The notes under the pieces are model-generated. The model saw only the letters and a program-made list of their open reading frames with translations, searched no databases and was not told the DNA's origin. This document shows, piece by piece, positions 25,574 through 39,557 of a DNA stretch of 64,000 bases; within the stretch, counting starts at the first letter, position 1; the number at the start of each line of letters is the position of its first letter. The stretch is taken from positions 372,001 to 436,000 of the forward strand of contig NZ_JAKZHV010000001.1 in the NCBI RefSeq assembly GCF_022568835.1, in the 5' to 3' direction. Source of the stretch: Arsenicicoccus piscis. GTDB taxonomy: Bacteria > Actinomycetota > Actinomycetes > Actinomycetales > Dermatophilaceae. The translations under genes were made by a program, and so were the position numbers.

Positions 25574-26593
25574 ATGCGCGTTCTCGTCAGCGGGGGTGCC
25601 GGCTACATCGGCTCGCACACCGTCCTTCAGCTCCTGTCCGCGGGTCACGACGTCGTCGTGGTCGACAACTTCTCCAACGCCAAGCCCACCGTCATGGCGC
25701 GGCTCGAGGCTCTCGCCGGGCAACCCATCGAGGTGCACGGCTTCGACCTCACCGACTACGACAAGACCGAGCACCTGTTCGCCAGCGAGCCGTTCGACGC
25801 GGTGATCCACTTCGCCGGGTTCAAGGCCGTTGGCGAGTCGGTGGAGAAGCCGCTGGAGTACTACGAGAACAACCTGGACTCGACCTTCTCGCTGGTGCGG
25901 GCGATGGCCAAGCACGGCGTGAAAAAGCTCGTCTTCTCCTCGTCCGCCACGGTCTACGGCGAGGACGCGCCGGTGCCGATGAAGGAGGACTTCCCGACCT
26001 CGGCGACCAACCCCTACGGCTGGACCAAGGTGATGATCGAGCAGATCCTGCGCGACGTCGCCGTGGCCGACCCGAGCATGCGCATCGCGCTGCTGCGCTA
26101 CTTCAACCCCGTCGGCGCCCACCCGAGCGGCACCATCGGTGAGGACCCGCAGGGCATCCCCAACAACCTCGTCCCGTTCATCGCCCAGGTGGCCGTGGGT
26201 CGGCGCGAGCACCTCAACATCTTCGGCGACGACTACGACACCGAGGACGGCACCGGCGAGCGCGACTACATCCACGTCGAGGACCTCGCCGCCGGTCACG
26301 TCGCGGCGCTGGAGAAGCTCGGTAGCACCGACGCCCCCGTCTCGACCTGGAACCTCGGCACCGGCAACCCCACCTCGGTCAAGCAGATGCTCGCGGCCTT
26401 CTCCCGCGCCGTCGGTCGCGAGCTGCCCTACGTCGTGGCCCCCCGCCGCGCCGGCGACATCGCCGCGTCCTACGCCGACCCCACGAAGGCCAACGCCGAG
26501 CTGGGCTGGCAGGCCACCAAGACGATCGACGACATGTGCGCCGACGTGTGGCGCTGGCAGTCCAACAACCCGAATGGGTATCCCGACGCCTGA
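25574..26593 (+). CDS. galE: UDP-glucose 4-epimerase
   Basis: 339 residues, the usual GalE size. NAD-binding SGGAGYIGSHTVLQLL at the N-terminus, catalytic Ser-Tyr-Lys in SSSATVYG and NPYGWTKVMIEQIL, and substrate-loop residues LLRYFNPVGAHPSG, GERDYIHVEDLA and ASYADPTKANAELGW are all present. It interconverts UDP-glucose and UDP-galactose for envelope polysaccharides or galactose use. The gene is alone, ended by a strong terminator. Confidence 0.95.
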   Translation: MRVLVSGGAGYIGSHTVLQLLSAGHDVVVVDNFSNAKPTVMARLEALAGQPIEVHGFDLTDYDKTEHLFASEPFDAVIHFAGFKAVGESVEKPLEYYENNLDSTFSLVRAMAKHGVKKLVFSSSATVYGEDAPVPMKEDFPTSATNPYGWTKVMIEQILRDVAVADPSMRIALLRYFNPVGAHPSGTIGEDPQGIPNNLVPFIAQVAVGRREHLNIFGDDYDTEDGTGERDYIHVEDLAAGHVAALEKLGSTDAPVSTWNLGTGNPTSVKQMLAAFSRAVGRELPYVVAPRRAGDIAASYADPTKANAELGWQATKTIDDMCADVWRWQSNNPNGYPDA

Positions 26594-26634
26594 ACGGACA
26601 CGTTCGGACCACCCGAACGGACGTGATCGGTCTC

Positions 26635-26675
26635 ACAGCACGAGGCCCCCGGCTGAGCCCGGGGCCTCGTGCTGT
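26635..26675 (+). terminator. Hairpin terminator after galE
   Basis: Arms ACAGCACGAGGCCCC (26635-26649) and GGGGCCTCGTGCTGT (26661-26675) pair perfectly around CGGCTGAGCCC, which can fold further (GGC/GCC). A smaller hairpin CGTTCGG/CCGAACG (26601-26619) precedes it. Nothing else is recognised between here and cydA. Confidence 0.85.
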
Positions 26676-26835
26676 CCCCGCCTGGGTGGAGATCGCCACG
26701 TTCTCTTGCTATGCCCGTCACCGAGCGTGATGATGCGGTGGGCCAACGATCGCGCCTGCGGGGCACCCGGCTCTGGCCCTGCTCCGGCCCGCCCCGTAGC
26801 GTGCCACTCGTCTCGATCTAGCATCCGGAGGGGCG

Positions 26836-28341
26836 ATGGACAACCTCGACCTGGCGCGGTGGCAGTTCGCCATCACGACCGTCTACCACTTCTTGTTCGT
26901 GCCGATCACGATCGGCATGTCCGCCGTGGTGGCCGGCTTCCACACGGCGTTCATCCGCACCCGCGGCGAGCACTGGGACCGGCTGGCGCAGTTCTTCAGC
27001 AAGCTCTTCCTCATCAACTTCGCACTCGGGCTCGTCACCGGCATCGTGCAGGAGTTCCAGTTCGGGATGAACTGGTCGAGCTACTCCCGCTTCGTCGGCG
27101 ACATCTTCGGGGCGCCGCTCGCGTTCGAGGCGCTCCTCGCGTTCTTCCTGGAGTCGACCTTCCTCGGCCTGTGGATCTTCGGGCGCGGGCGGATGCCCGA
27201 GAAGCTGCACGCCGCGACGATCTGGATCGTCCACATCGGCACCGTGCTCTCCGCCTACTTCATCCTCGCGGCGAACTCGTTCATGCAGCACCCCGTGGGC
27301 TACCGCTACAACCCCGAGACGAGGCGAGCCGAGCTCACCGACTTCGTCGCCGTGCTGTTCAACAAGGTCCAGCTCGTCACCTTCCCGCACGTGATCTTCG
27401 CGGCCTACATGGCCGGAGGCGCGATGGTGCTGGCGGTGGCCCTGTGGCACTGGCGTCGTCGCCAGGGGCTGGCCGAGCTGTCCGAGTCGGACGAATCCGC
27501 CGGTGCGACAAGCGTGCTCGCGTCGCGCGGCGGGCTCCGGGACCGCGAGATGTATCGCCGCGCGGCTCGCGTCGGTGCCATCGTCACGCTGGTCGCCGGC
27601 CTCGGGGTCGTCGTCTCGGGTGACCTGCAGGGCAAGGTGATGACCGAGGTGCAGCCGATGAAGATGGCGGCGGCCGAGGCGCTCTACGAGACGGCGGAGC
27701 CGGCACCCTTCTCGATCTTCACCGTCGGGACCCTGGACGGGTCCAAACCCCTTGCCTCCGTAGAGATCCCGGGCCTGCTGAGCTTCCTCGGCACCGGCTC
27801 GTTCTCGGGTCGGGTCCAAGGCATCAACGACCTCAAGAAGCAGTATGCCGAGACCTACGCGGGCAACCCGCTCACGGCCGACGCCGGGGGCTATGTCCCG
27901 AACATCCCACTGTCCTACTGGACCTTCCGGCTGATGATCGGTGTGGGCCTGCTGAGCATGGCGCTCGCCGCGTGGTCGCTGTGGATCACCCGGCACCCCA
28001 ACCACCTCGGCACCAGCCGTCGCGAACGGGCCTGGTGGCACTGGCTGATCATCGCGACGCCCCTGCTGCCGGTCGTCGGCTGCTCGTTCGGCTGGATCTT
28101 CACCGAGGTGGGTCGACAGCCCTGGCTGGTGTTCGGCCAGATGACCACCGCGACCGGCGTCTCGCCCAGCGTCGCGAGCTGGGAGGTGCTGCTGTCGATG
28201 ACGGTCTACACGGTGCTCTACGCCGCGCTCGCCGTCATCGAGGTCTCCCTGTTCCTCAAGTACGCCAAGGCCGGCGCCCAGCCGGTCGCCCAGCCCGACG
28301 ACCACAGCGACGAGGACTCCACCCTCGCCTTCGCCTACTGA
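26836..28341 (+). CDS. cydA: Cytochrome bd oxidase subunit I
   Basis: 501 residues; short Q-loop form. ARWQFAITTVYHFLFVPITI carries heme-ligand His18 (His19 in E. coli). EFQFGMNWSSYSRFVGDIFG, FFLESTFLGLWIFG and the GRQPWLVFGQM signature are conserved. GGAGGGG precedes the ATG. First gene of cydABDC; the enzyme reduces O2 to water with quinol electrons in the cytoplasmic membrane, with high oxygen affinity. Confidence 0.96.
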   Translation: MDNLDLARWQFAITTVYHFLFVPITIGMSAVVAGFHTAFIRTRGEHWDRLAQFFSKLFLINFALGLVTGIVQEFQFGMNWSSYSRFVGDIFGAPLAFEALLAFFLESTFLGLWIFGRGRMPEKLHAATIWIVHIGTVLSAYFILAANSFMQHPVGYRYNPETRRAELTDFVAVLFNKVQLVTFPHVIFAAYMAGGAMVLAVALWHWRRRQGLAELSESDESAGATSVLASRGGLRDREMYRRAARVGAIVTLVAGLGVVVSGDLQGKVMTEVQPMKMAAAEALYETAEPAPFSIFTVGTLDGSKPLASVEIPGLLSFLGTGSFSGRVQGINDLKKQYAETYAGNPLTADAGGYVPNIPLSYWTFRLMIGVGLLSMALAAWSLWITRHPNHLGTSRRERAWWHWLIIATPLLPVVGCSFGWIFTEVGRQPWLVFGQMTTATGVSPSVASWEVLLSMTVYTVLYAALAVIEVSLFLKYAKAGAQPVAQPDDHSDEDSTLAFAY

Positions 28342-28357
28342 GAGGCGTTGACCTGAC

Positions 28358-29436
28358 ATGGATCTCCAGCTCATCTGGTTCCTGCTCATCACGGTCCTGT
28401 GGACCGGCTACTTCGTCCTCGAGGGGTTCGACTTCGGCGTCGGCATGCTCCTGCCGATCCTCGGCGGGCGGTCCCGCGGGCCCGAGGGCGCGGCCGAGGT
28501 GGAGCGTCGCCGGCGGGTGCTGATCAACACGATCGGCCCGGTCTGGGACGGCAACGAGGTGTGGGTGCTGACCGCCGGCGGAGCGACCTTCGCGGCGTTC
28601 CCGCACTGGTACGCCACGCTGTTCAGCGGGTTCTACCTGCCGCTGCTGCTCATCCTCGTCGCCCTCATCGTGCGCAACATGGGCTTCGAGTACCGCCACA
28701 AGCGCGACGACGACACCTGGCGGCGTCGCTGGGACCTCGCCATCGTCATCGGGTCGGTCGTCCCCGCGTTCCTCTGGGGCGTCGCCTTCGCCAACATCGT
28801 GTGGGGCGTGCCGATCAACGCCGACATGGAGTACACCGGCACCCTGTTCACGCTGCTCGGCCCCGTCGGCCTCCTCGGCGGGCTGACGACGACCGCGCTC
28901 TTCCTCACGCACGGGGCGATCTACGTGTCGCTGAAGACCGTCGGCGAGATCCGTTTCCAGGCAAGGGCTTTCGCGTGGAAGGCGGGGCTGGTCGCGGCCC
29001 TGCTCGCCGTCGTCTTCCTCGGCGTGATGATGGTGCACACCGGTAGCCCGCTGTCCTGGGCGCTGTCGTTCCTCGCCGCTGTCTTCCTGGTCATCGGCCT
29101 CGTCATGATCCGAGCCGGGCACGAGGGCAAGGCCTTCCTCGGGTCGCTGCTCGCCATCGCGCTGGCCGTGTGGGCGCTGTTCGCCGCGCTGTTCCCCGAC
29201 GTCATGCCCTCGAGCACCAACCCGGCCTGGTCGCTGACCTACCAGAACGCGTCGGCCTCCGACCTGACGCTCAAGATCATGACCGGAGCCGCGCTCATCT
29301 TCACCCCGATCGTGCTGCTCTACACCGGCTACACGTACTGGGTCTTCCGCAAGCGGATCGGCACCCAGCACATCCCGGCGCCGCACGAGCCCACCGATCA
29401 GCTGCTCGCCCAGGACGAGCGCGGGCAACGCATCGG

Positions 29437-29440
<4 letters not shown>
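28358..29440 (+). CDS. cydB: Cytochrome bd oxidase subunit II
   Basis: 360 residues. LQLIWFLLITVLWTGYFVLE then GFDFGVGMLLPIL, and GPVWDGNEVWVLTAGGATFA with FPHWYATLFSGFYLPLLLIL are CydB signatures. Eight to nine helices. It begins 16 bp after cydA and its stop overlaps cydD by 4 bp (ATGA). Partner of CydA in the membrane. Confidence 0.96.
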
Positions 29441-31109
<1,669 letters not shown>

Positions 31110-31113
<4 letters not shown>

Positions 31114-32819
31114 GGCGCCGTCGTGCTTTCGGCCATGGTGCTTTCGGCGATGGTGCTTTCGGGCCCGGCCTGCTCGGTGGACTGGCGTCGGCCAGTGGCA
31201 TCTCCCTCACCGCACTGTCCGGCTGGCTCGTTGTGTCGGCCAGCCACCGCCCGCAGATCCTCACCCTCATGGCGGCCATCGTCGGGGTGCGCGCGTTCGG
31301 CATGGCCCGGCCCGCCCTGCGCTACGCCGAGCGGCTGCTCTCCCACGACCGGGCGCTGGGTCAGCTCGCGGACGACCGGGTCACGGTCTACGAACGGCTG
31401 ATCCCGCTCACCCCCGCGCGCCTCGGCCGGCGCTCCCGCAGCCAGGTGCTCACCGGCGCCGTCGACGACCTGGAGGACCAGGTCTACGCGCAGGTGCGGG
31501 TCGTGGTGCCCGTCGTCGGAGCGGCCGTGGCCGGGCTGCTGAGCGTGCTGGCCGTGGCGCTCTGGTCCTACGTCGCGGCCCTGATCGTGCTGGCGGGTCT
31601 GCTGGGTTGCGCCGCCGGGGCCGCGATGACCGGGTGGGGCGAACGCCGCTCGCAGCAGACCCTGCTCGCCGCGCGCGAGGACGTCTCGCGGCTCGCGACC
31701 CTGATCGTCACCCAGGCCCGTGAGATCGCGGCCGTCGGTGCCACCGGCCAGCTGCTCGACCAGCTCGACACCGCGCAGGCCATCGCCGCCCACGCCGAAC
31801 GGCGACGCTCGTTGTGGCGCGCCGGCGGGCTGATCCTGACCGGTCTGGTGTGCGCCGCGACGACGGTGGTCATGGCGCTGCACGTGGCCGACCTGGTCCG
31901 CGGCGGTCTCTCCGACGCGGTCGGCGCGCTGCTCGTCCTCACGCCGGTCGCCGTCGCCGACGCCCTCGCCCTGCTGCCCGACGCGGCTGGCTCCTGGGCC
32001 CGCGCCGCGCGTGCCCGCGAGCGCCTCGGTGCCCTGCTCGATCAGCCCCCGGCCCTCGGCCCGCACGGCGACCTGGCTCTGGACTCCGGCCCGGCTGCGG
32101 TCGAGGGCCGGCAGCTCTGCGCCGAGTGGGTCGCGGGCCGGCCCGCCCTCGGCCCCGTAGACCTCACCGTCACCCCCGGCGACCGCATGCTCGTCACCGG
32201 CCCCAACGGCTGCGGGAAGTCCACCCTCCTGGCCGTGCTCGCCACCCACCTGGACCCCTCGTCGGGGCGGCTGCTGCTCGGCGGCACCCCGGTCGATCAC
32301 GTCGCCGTTGCCGACCTGCGCGCCCGGGTGGCGGTGCTCGACGACGAGCCGCACGTCTTCGCCTCCACCGTGCGGGAGAACCTGCGGCTCGCCCGCCCCG
32401 GCGCCGACGACGACGCCCTGCGGGCAGCGCTGCGCGACGCCGACCTGGACGGCTGGCTCACAGCGCTGCCCGACGGCCTCGACACCCACCTCGGCGCCGG
32501 CGCGCGAGGAGTGTCCGGCGGTGAGCGCACCCGGCTGGGACTCGCCCGGGCGCACCTCAGCGAGCGTCCCGTCTACCTGCTGGACGAGCCGGTGGCCCAC
32601 CTGGACCACGCCACCGCGACGGCCGTGCTGGAGGCCGTGGTCAGGCGCAGCCGCGAGCACGGCACCACCGTGGTGCTCGTCAGCCACGACGAGGAGCCGG
32701 TCCACGGCTTCACCACCCGGGTCGAGCTCGTGGCCCCGGTGGAGCTCACGGCGAGGGATCAGGTGACGCCCGTCCGCCCCGGGTGGGTGACAGGTGTCAT
32801 GGGTGACGGGCGGCATTGA
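31110..32819 (+). CDS. cydC: ABC exporter subunit CydC (cytochrome bd biogenesis)
   Basis: 569 residues. The N-terminus has a short 5-residue repeat (GAFGH, GAFGD, GAFGP; 31123-31160) before the first helix. The nucleotide-binding domain shows Walker A TGPNGCGKSTLLA (~363), signature GVSGGERTRLGLARAHLS and Walker B VYLLDEPVAHLDHAT. It forms a heterodimer with CydD. Its start overlaps the cydD stop (ATGA), consistent with equimolar synthesis. Confidence 0.92.
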
Positions 32820-32836
32820 CGGCCAGGATTGACGTC

Positions 32837-33037
32837 ATGGAACGACGAACCCTCTCCTTCATCGCCTTGACCATCACGATCCTCTACGGCGTCTCCATGG
32901 CGGCCTTCCGCGACGTCGACGGCTACGCGCCGATCGGTGCCGGTGTGGTCGCCATCGCCTGGATCGCCGTGGGCATCCTCGGCCGCGGCGACGACGGCGG
33001 GGACCGTGACCGCGACCAGGTGCGCGACCGCGGCTGA
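32837..33037 (+). CDS. Small two-helix membrane protein downstream of cydC
   Basis: 66 residues from ATG 32837 with AGGA at 32825-32828. Two hydrophobic segments, TLSFIALTITILYGVSMAAF and YAPIGAGVVAIAWIAVGIL, are followed by a very acidic/basic tail (GRGDDGGDRDRDQVRDRG). It starts 17 bp after cydC and has normal codon use. Function unknown; an accessory role for cytochrome bd is possible but unsupported by motif. Confidence 0.65.
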   Translation: MERRTLSFIALTITILYGVSMAAFRDVDGYAPIGAGVVAIAWIAVGILGRGDDGGDRDRDQVRDRG

Positions 33038-33080
33038 ACCGACCCCCGGACGGCGGCCGGGGTCTGTCACACCCGACTGT

Positions 33081-33092
33081 TAGCGTCACGCC
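33081..33092 (+). promoter_or_regulatory. Leaderless -10 element of the hydrolase-ABC fusion gene
   Basis: TAGCGT (33081-33086), 6 bp, then ATG 33093. No ribosome-binding site is visible. This separates the next operon transcriptionally from cydABDC. Confidence 0.5.
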
Positions 33093-36086
33093 ATGGGTGA
33101 CGAAGGCGAGCAGCACGCGGGCGGATGCGGACGCCCGGGCACGAGACGGCGGTGGGTCGCCGCGCTCGTCCCGGGGCTGGTCTCGATGCTCGTCTCGATG
33201 CTCGCCGCTGCGCTGGTGAGCCTGGCCGGGCCGGCCGCAACGGCGGTCGCCGCGCCGGGCCGTCTCGCGGCTGGCACTGCACCGAGCTATCTCACGGCTG
33301 TCGCCGCGCCGAGCTATCTCACGGCCGTTCAGCGCATCGCGGTCGGGCCCGAGCCCGACGGCACCCCGGTCACCCTGGACACCACGATCTACGCGCCGGC
33401 GGGCGCTGGGGGCTCGACGGCGCGGCACCCGGCCGTCCTGCTCGCCCACGGGCTCGGCGGCAGCAAGGCCGACCTCGAGGACGCCGCCGTCCTCCTGGTC
33501 GGCGAGGGCTTCGTCGTCCTCACCTACAGCGCGCGAGGATTCGGCGCCTCGAGCGGGCGCGTCCACCTGGACGACCCCGCCTTCGAGGTGGCCGACGCCC
33601 AGCGGCTGGTCGACACGCTCGCCGCCCGGCCCGACGTCCAGCTCGACGGGCCCAAGGACCCGCGCGTGGCGGTCGTCGGCGGCTCCTACGGCGGCGCGCT
33701 CGCCCTGATGCTGGCCGCCACCGACCCCCGCATCGACGCCGACGTCGCGTCGATCACCTGGCACGACCTGGCCGACGCGCTGTTCCCCCAGTCCGCCTCG
33801 GCCTCCAGCGCCGACTCGTCATCGGGTGCCACCCCCGGCCCGTTCAAGCAGCTGTGGGGCGCCCGCTTCTTCGCCGGTGCGCTCGGCGGTTCACCGTCCG
33901 GCTCACCCTCGCCCGGGGACGGAGCATCGCCATCCACGAACCCCTCAGCAACCCCTGCGGCGGGGGCGGCTGCCCGGGCGGCCGCGAGCGGGGCAGCGCT
34001 CTGCGGGCGCTACGACCCCACCGTCTGCCGGCTGATGGTCACGGCCATGGAGCGCGGCACGCCGGACCAGGCCCTGCTGGACCTGCTGCGCCGGCACAGC
34101 CCCGCCCCGCTGCTCGGGCGGCTGACCGCGCCCACGCTGCTCGTGCAGGGGCAGACCGACACCCTCTTCGGCCTCGACCAGGCCGATGCGACGGCGCGTG
34201 CCCTGACCGCTGCCGGCACGACGGTGGCCGTCCGGTGGACCGACGGCGGTCACGACGCGCCCTCGACGACGGCCGACGCCGACGAGCAGGCCACCGTCGA
34301 CTGGCTGCGCCACTTCCTCGTCGACAGCCCGGGCCGCCGCGGGGCGGCGCGTCCGGGCCCGGCCTTCAGCTACACCCTGCCGCTCCCCCGGGGTGCGAGC
34401 ACCACCCCGCTCGCCACCTCCGACCGTTACCCCGGGCTGACCGCTTCGGGCACCACCCTGCCGATCAGCGGCGCCGGCGGCCAGGTCGTCACGCCCCCTG
34501 GCGGCCAGCCCGCGTCGGTGACCACCGTCCCGGGGCTCGGCACCGCAGCGGCATCCCTCCCGACGTATCCCCTTGCGGCACTTCCTGGTTCGTCGATCGC
34601 GTTCACCACGTCGGCCGTGCAGGCCAAGACGCTGGTCGTCGGCTCACCGCGGGTCCGGCTGCGGGTGCGCTCGTCCGGGACCCAGGTCACGCTCTACGCG
34701 ACCCTGTGGCAGGTGCGCGGCGGCAACGTCACGCGGCCCCGCTCGCTGGTCGCGCCGCTGCGCGTCACCATCCCGGCCGGGCAGACCCGCGAGGTCACCG
34801 TGGCGCTGCCGCCTGGCACCTACGATCTGGCCGCCGGCACCAGCTGGCGGGTCCTGCTCACCACGACCGACAGCGCGTTCGCCAACCCGCGGGACGTTCG
34901 GCTCGACCAGGTCTCGCTCGCCGCCACGCAGCTGGAACTGCCGACCCTGCCGGTGCCCCGCGCCGCCGCCGCGCCGCTGGACCGGGAGTCTCTCGGGGTC
35001 GCGATCGCCATCGGTGCCGCCCTCCTCGGGCTGCTCGGCCTCGGGGCCTGGCGGCGACACCGTCGCCGCGCGCTGCACCGCCGCGACGATCTCGCCGACG
35101 TGCCGCTCGTCGTCGAGGACCTGGTCAAGACCTACAAGGACGGCCACCGCGCGGTCGACGACGTGTCCTGGCGCGCCGAGCGCGGTCAGGTGGTCGGCCT
35201 GCTCGGGCCCAACGGCGCCGGCAAGACCACCACGATCCGGATGATGCTCGGGCTGATCCGGCCCGACAGCGGCCACGTCTACGTCCTCGGTGAGCCGGTC
35301 GGCCCTGGGTCCGCGGTGCTCGGCCGGGTCGGTGCCCTGGTCGAGGGGCCGGGGTTCCTGCCGCACCTGAGCGGGCGGGCCAACCTGCACGCCTACTGGG
35401 AGGCGACCGGCCGCCCCGACGAGGAGGCCGCTTTCGAGGACGCCTACGCGGTCGCCGCGCTCGGTGGCGCGCTGGACCGGCCCGTGCGCACCTACAGCCA
35501 GGGCATGCGCCAGCGGCTCGGCATCGCCCAGGCGATGCTCGGCAAGCCCGAGCTGCTCTTCCTCGACGAGCCGACCAACGGCCTGGACCCGCCCCAGATC
35601 GCGGCGATGCGCCCGATCCTGCAGGACTACGCCGCGACCGGGCGCACCGTCGTGGTCTCGAGCCACCTCCTCGGCGAGGTCGAGCAGACCTGCAGCCACG
35701 TCGTCGTGATGCACGCCGGTCGGGTCGTCGCCGCGGGAGCCGTCGCCGACCTGCTCTCCAGCGACGACGTCACCGTGCTCGACCTCGACGCGGCCGAGGA
35801 CCCGGCCCCGCTGGCCGAGGCGCTGCGCGCGGTGCCGGGTGTCGAGGCCGTCGAGATCGCACCCCCGTCCGTCGACCGCACCGGCGCCCGTGTCACGGTG
35901 CGCGCCACGCTGAGCCGCGCCGACGTGGTGCGGGCGGCCGTCGGGCAGGGCGCCGAGATCGTCGCCGTCGCCGGCCACCGACACCTCGAGGAGGTCTTCT
36001 TGCGCTACATCGAGCAGGCCCACGCGAGCGACGCCGACCAGAGCGCCTCGCTCAGCGAGCGGCTGCGGCAGGTGAGGGCCCGATGA
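33093..36086 (+). CDS. Fusion of secreted CocE/X-Pro-peptidase-type hydrolase and ABC transporter ATPase
   Basis: 997 residues. Signal-like helix WVAALVPGLVSMLVSMLAAA, then an alpha/beta hydrolase: oxyanion region LLAHGLGGSKAD, nucleophile Ser198 in VVGGSYGGALAL, acid in QGQTDTLFGLD (~355) and base in TDGGHDAPS (~386). A Ser/Pro/Ala-rich insert interrupts the cap. A beta-rich domain (~420-625) resembles the X-Pro peptidase C-terminal domain. A second helix (SLGVAIAIGAALLGLLGLGA, ~633-655) leads to a cytoplasmic ABC ATPase: LLGPNGAGKTTTIRMML, YSQGMRQRLGIAQAML, LLFLDEPTNGLDPP. The hydrolase would lie outside and the ATPase inside. The permease gene overlaps the stop (ATGA). Confidence 0.88.
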   Translation: MGDEGEQHAGGCGRPGTRRRWVAALVPGLVSMLVSMLAAALVSLAGPAATAVAAPGRLAAGTAPSYLTAVAAPSYLTAVQRIAVGPEPDGTPVTLDTTIYAPAGAGGSTARHPAVLLAHGLGGSKADLEDAAVLLVGEGFVVLTYSARGFGASSGRVHLDDPAFEVADAQRLVDTLAARPDVQLDGPKDPRVAVVGGSYGGALALMLAATDPRIDADVASITWHDLADALFPQSASASSADSSSGATPGPFKQLWGARFFAGALGGSPSGSPSPGDGASPSTNPSATPAAGAAARAAASGAALCGRYDPTVCRLMVTAMERGTPDQALLDLLRRHSPAPLLGRLTAPTLLVQGQTDTLFGLDQADATARALTAAGTTVAVRWTDGGHDAPSTTADADEQATVDWLRHFLVDSPGRRGAARPGPAFSYTLPLPRGASTTPLATSDRYPGLTASGTTLPISGAGGQVVTPPGGQPASVTTVPGLGTAAASLPTYPLAALPGSSIAFTTSAVQAKTLVVGSPRVRLRVRSSGTQVTLYATLWQVRGGNVTRPRSLVAPLRVTIPAGQTREVTVALPPGTYDLAAGTSWRVLLTTTDSAFANPRDVRLDQVSLAATQLELPTLPVPRAAAAPLDRESLGVAIAIGAALLGLLGLGAWRRHRRRALHRRDDLADVPLVVEDLVKTYKDGHRAVDDVSWRAERGQVVGLLGPNGAGKTTTIRMMLGLIRPDSGHVYVLGEPVGPGSAVLGRVGALVEGPGFLPHLSGRANLHAYWEATGRPDEEAAFEDAYAVAALGGALDRPVRTYSQGMRQRLGIAQAMLGKPELLFLDEPTNGLDPPQIAAMRPILQDYAATGRTVVVSSHLLGEVEQTCSHVVVMHAGRVVAAGAVADLLSSDDVTVLDLDAAEDPAPLAEALRAVPGVEAVEIAPPSVDRTGARVTVRATLSRADVVRAAVGQGAEIVAVAGHRHLEEVFLRYIEQAHASDADQSASLSERLRQVRAR

Positions 36087-36919
36087 GCGCGCACCGCCGA
36101 GCCCCGCTGTCGCTGCGCGCCGAGACCCGGCGCCAGCTCGGGCGCCGGCGCACCCTGTGGATCTTCGGCATCCTGCTGGCGCTGCCGGTCATCTTCGTCG
36201 CGGCGTTCGCGCTCGACTCCGGGCGGCGCCCCAACGGCACCCGCATGGTCGATCTCGCGACCGGCGGCTCGGCCAACTTCACCATCTTCGTGCTGCTGGT
36301 CTCGGCCGAGCTGCTGCTCGCGATCGTCGCGGCCCTGCTCGCCGGCGACCCCGTGCCCGCCGAGGCGTCCTGGGCCTCGTTGCGCTACCTGCTCACCGCT
36401 CCCGTCACCCGAGCCAGGCTGCTGACCAGCAAGCTCCTGGTCGGCGTCGGGTCGCTGGTCGCCGCCGTGCTGCTGCTCGCCGGCTGGTCGCTGCTCGTCG
36501 GGTGGGTTGCCTACGGCTCCGCGGGTTTCCTCGTGCCGGGCGGGGGCAGCATCCCCTGGTCCGAGCTGTGGCCGCGGCTGCTCGTCATCGTCGGCTACCT
36601 GCTGGTCTCGGCCCTGCCGGTGGCGGCGATCGCGTTCTGGGTCGGCGTGCGCACCGATACCCCACTCGCCGCGGTGGGCGGGGCGGTGATCGTGCTGATC
36701 GTGTCCGGCATCCTGGACTCGATCGACGCCCTCGGCACCTGGCGCGACGCCCTGCTCGGGCACTACTCGCGCGCGTGGATGGACCTGCTGGCGCCCGGGC
36801 CCCTCGACGCGGTCGACTGGACCGACCTGCGCCGAGGGGCGCTGTGGGCCACGCTCTACACGATCGTGTTCGTGGCCCTCGGCTACCGCCGGTTCGCCCG
36901 CAAGGACATCCTCAGCTGA
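36083..36919 (+). CDS. ABC-2 type transporter permease partner of the fusion protein
   Basis: 278 residues with six hydrophobic segments: TLWIFGILLALPVIFVAAFA, FTIFVLLVSAELLLAIVAAL, VGVGSLVAAVLLLAGWSLLV, LLVIVGYLLVSALPVAAIAF, AAVGGAVIVLIVSGILDSID and ALWATLYTIVFVALGYRRF. The short loop EASWASLRYLLTAPVTRARLL is typical of ABC-2 permeases that couple to DrrA-type ATPases. It overlaps the fusion gene by 4 bp, so the two are obligate partners. The exported substrate is unknown. Confidence 0.87.
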   Translation: MSAHRRAPLSLRAETRRQLGRRRTLWIFGILLALPVIFVAAFALDSGRRPNGTRMVDLATGGSANFTIFVLLVSAELLLAIVAALLAGDPVPAEASWASLRYLLTAPVTRARLLTSKLLVGVGSLVAAVLLLAGWSLLVGWVAYGSAGFLVPGGGSIPWSELWPRLLVIVGYLLVSALPVAAIAFWVGVRTDTPLAAVGGAVIVLIVSGILDSIDALGTWRDALLGHYSRAWMDLLAPGPLDAVDWTDLRRGALWATLYTIVFVALGYRRFARKDILS

Positions 36920-36940
36920 CCGGCTGCGAGCGCTGCGCCA

Positions 36941-39499
<2,559 letters not shown>

Positions 39500-39557
39500 G
39501 CGAAGAGCGTTCCCTGCCGTATCAGGAGTGTCAAACCACCCCGCCGCCCGGGGGCCG

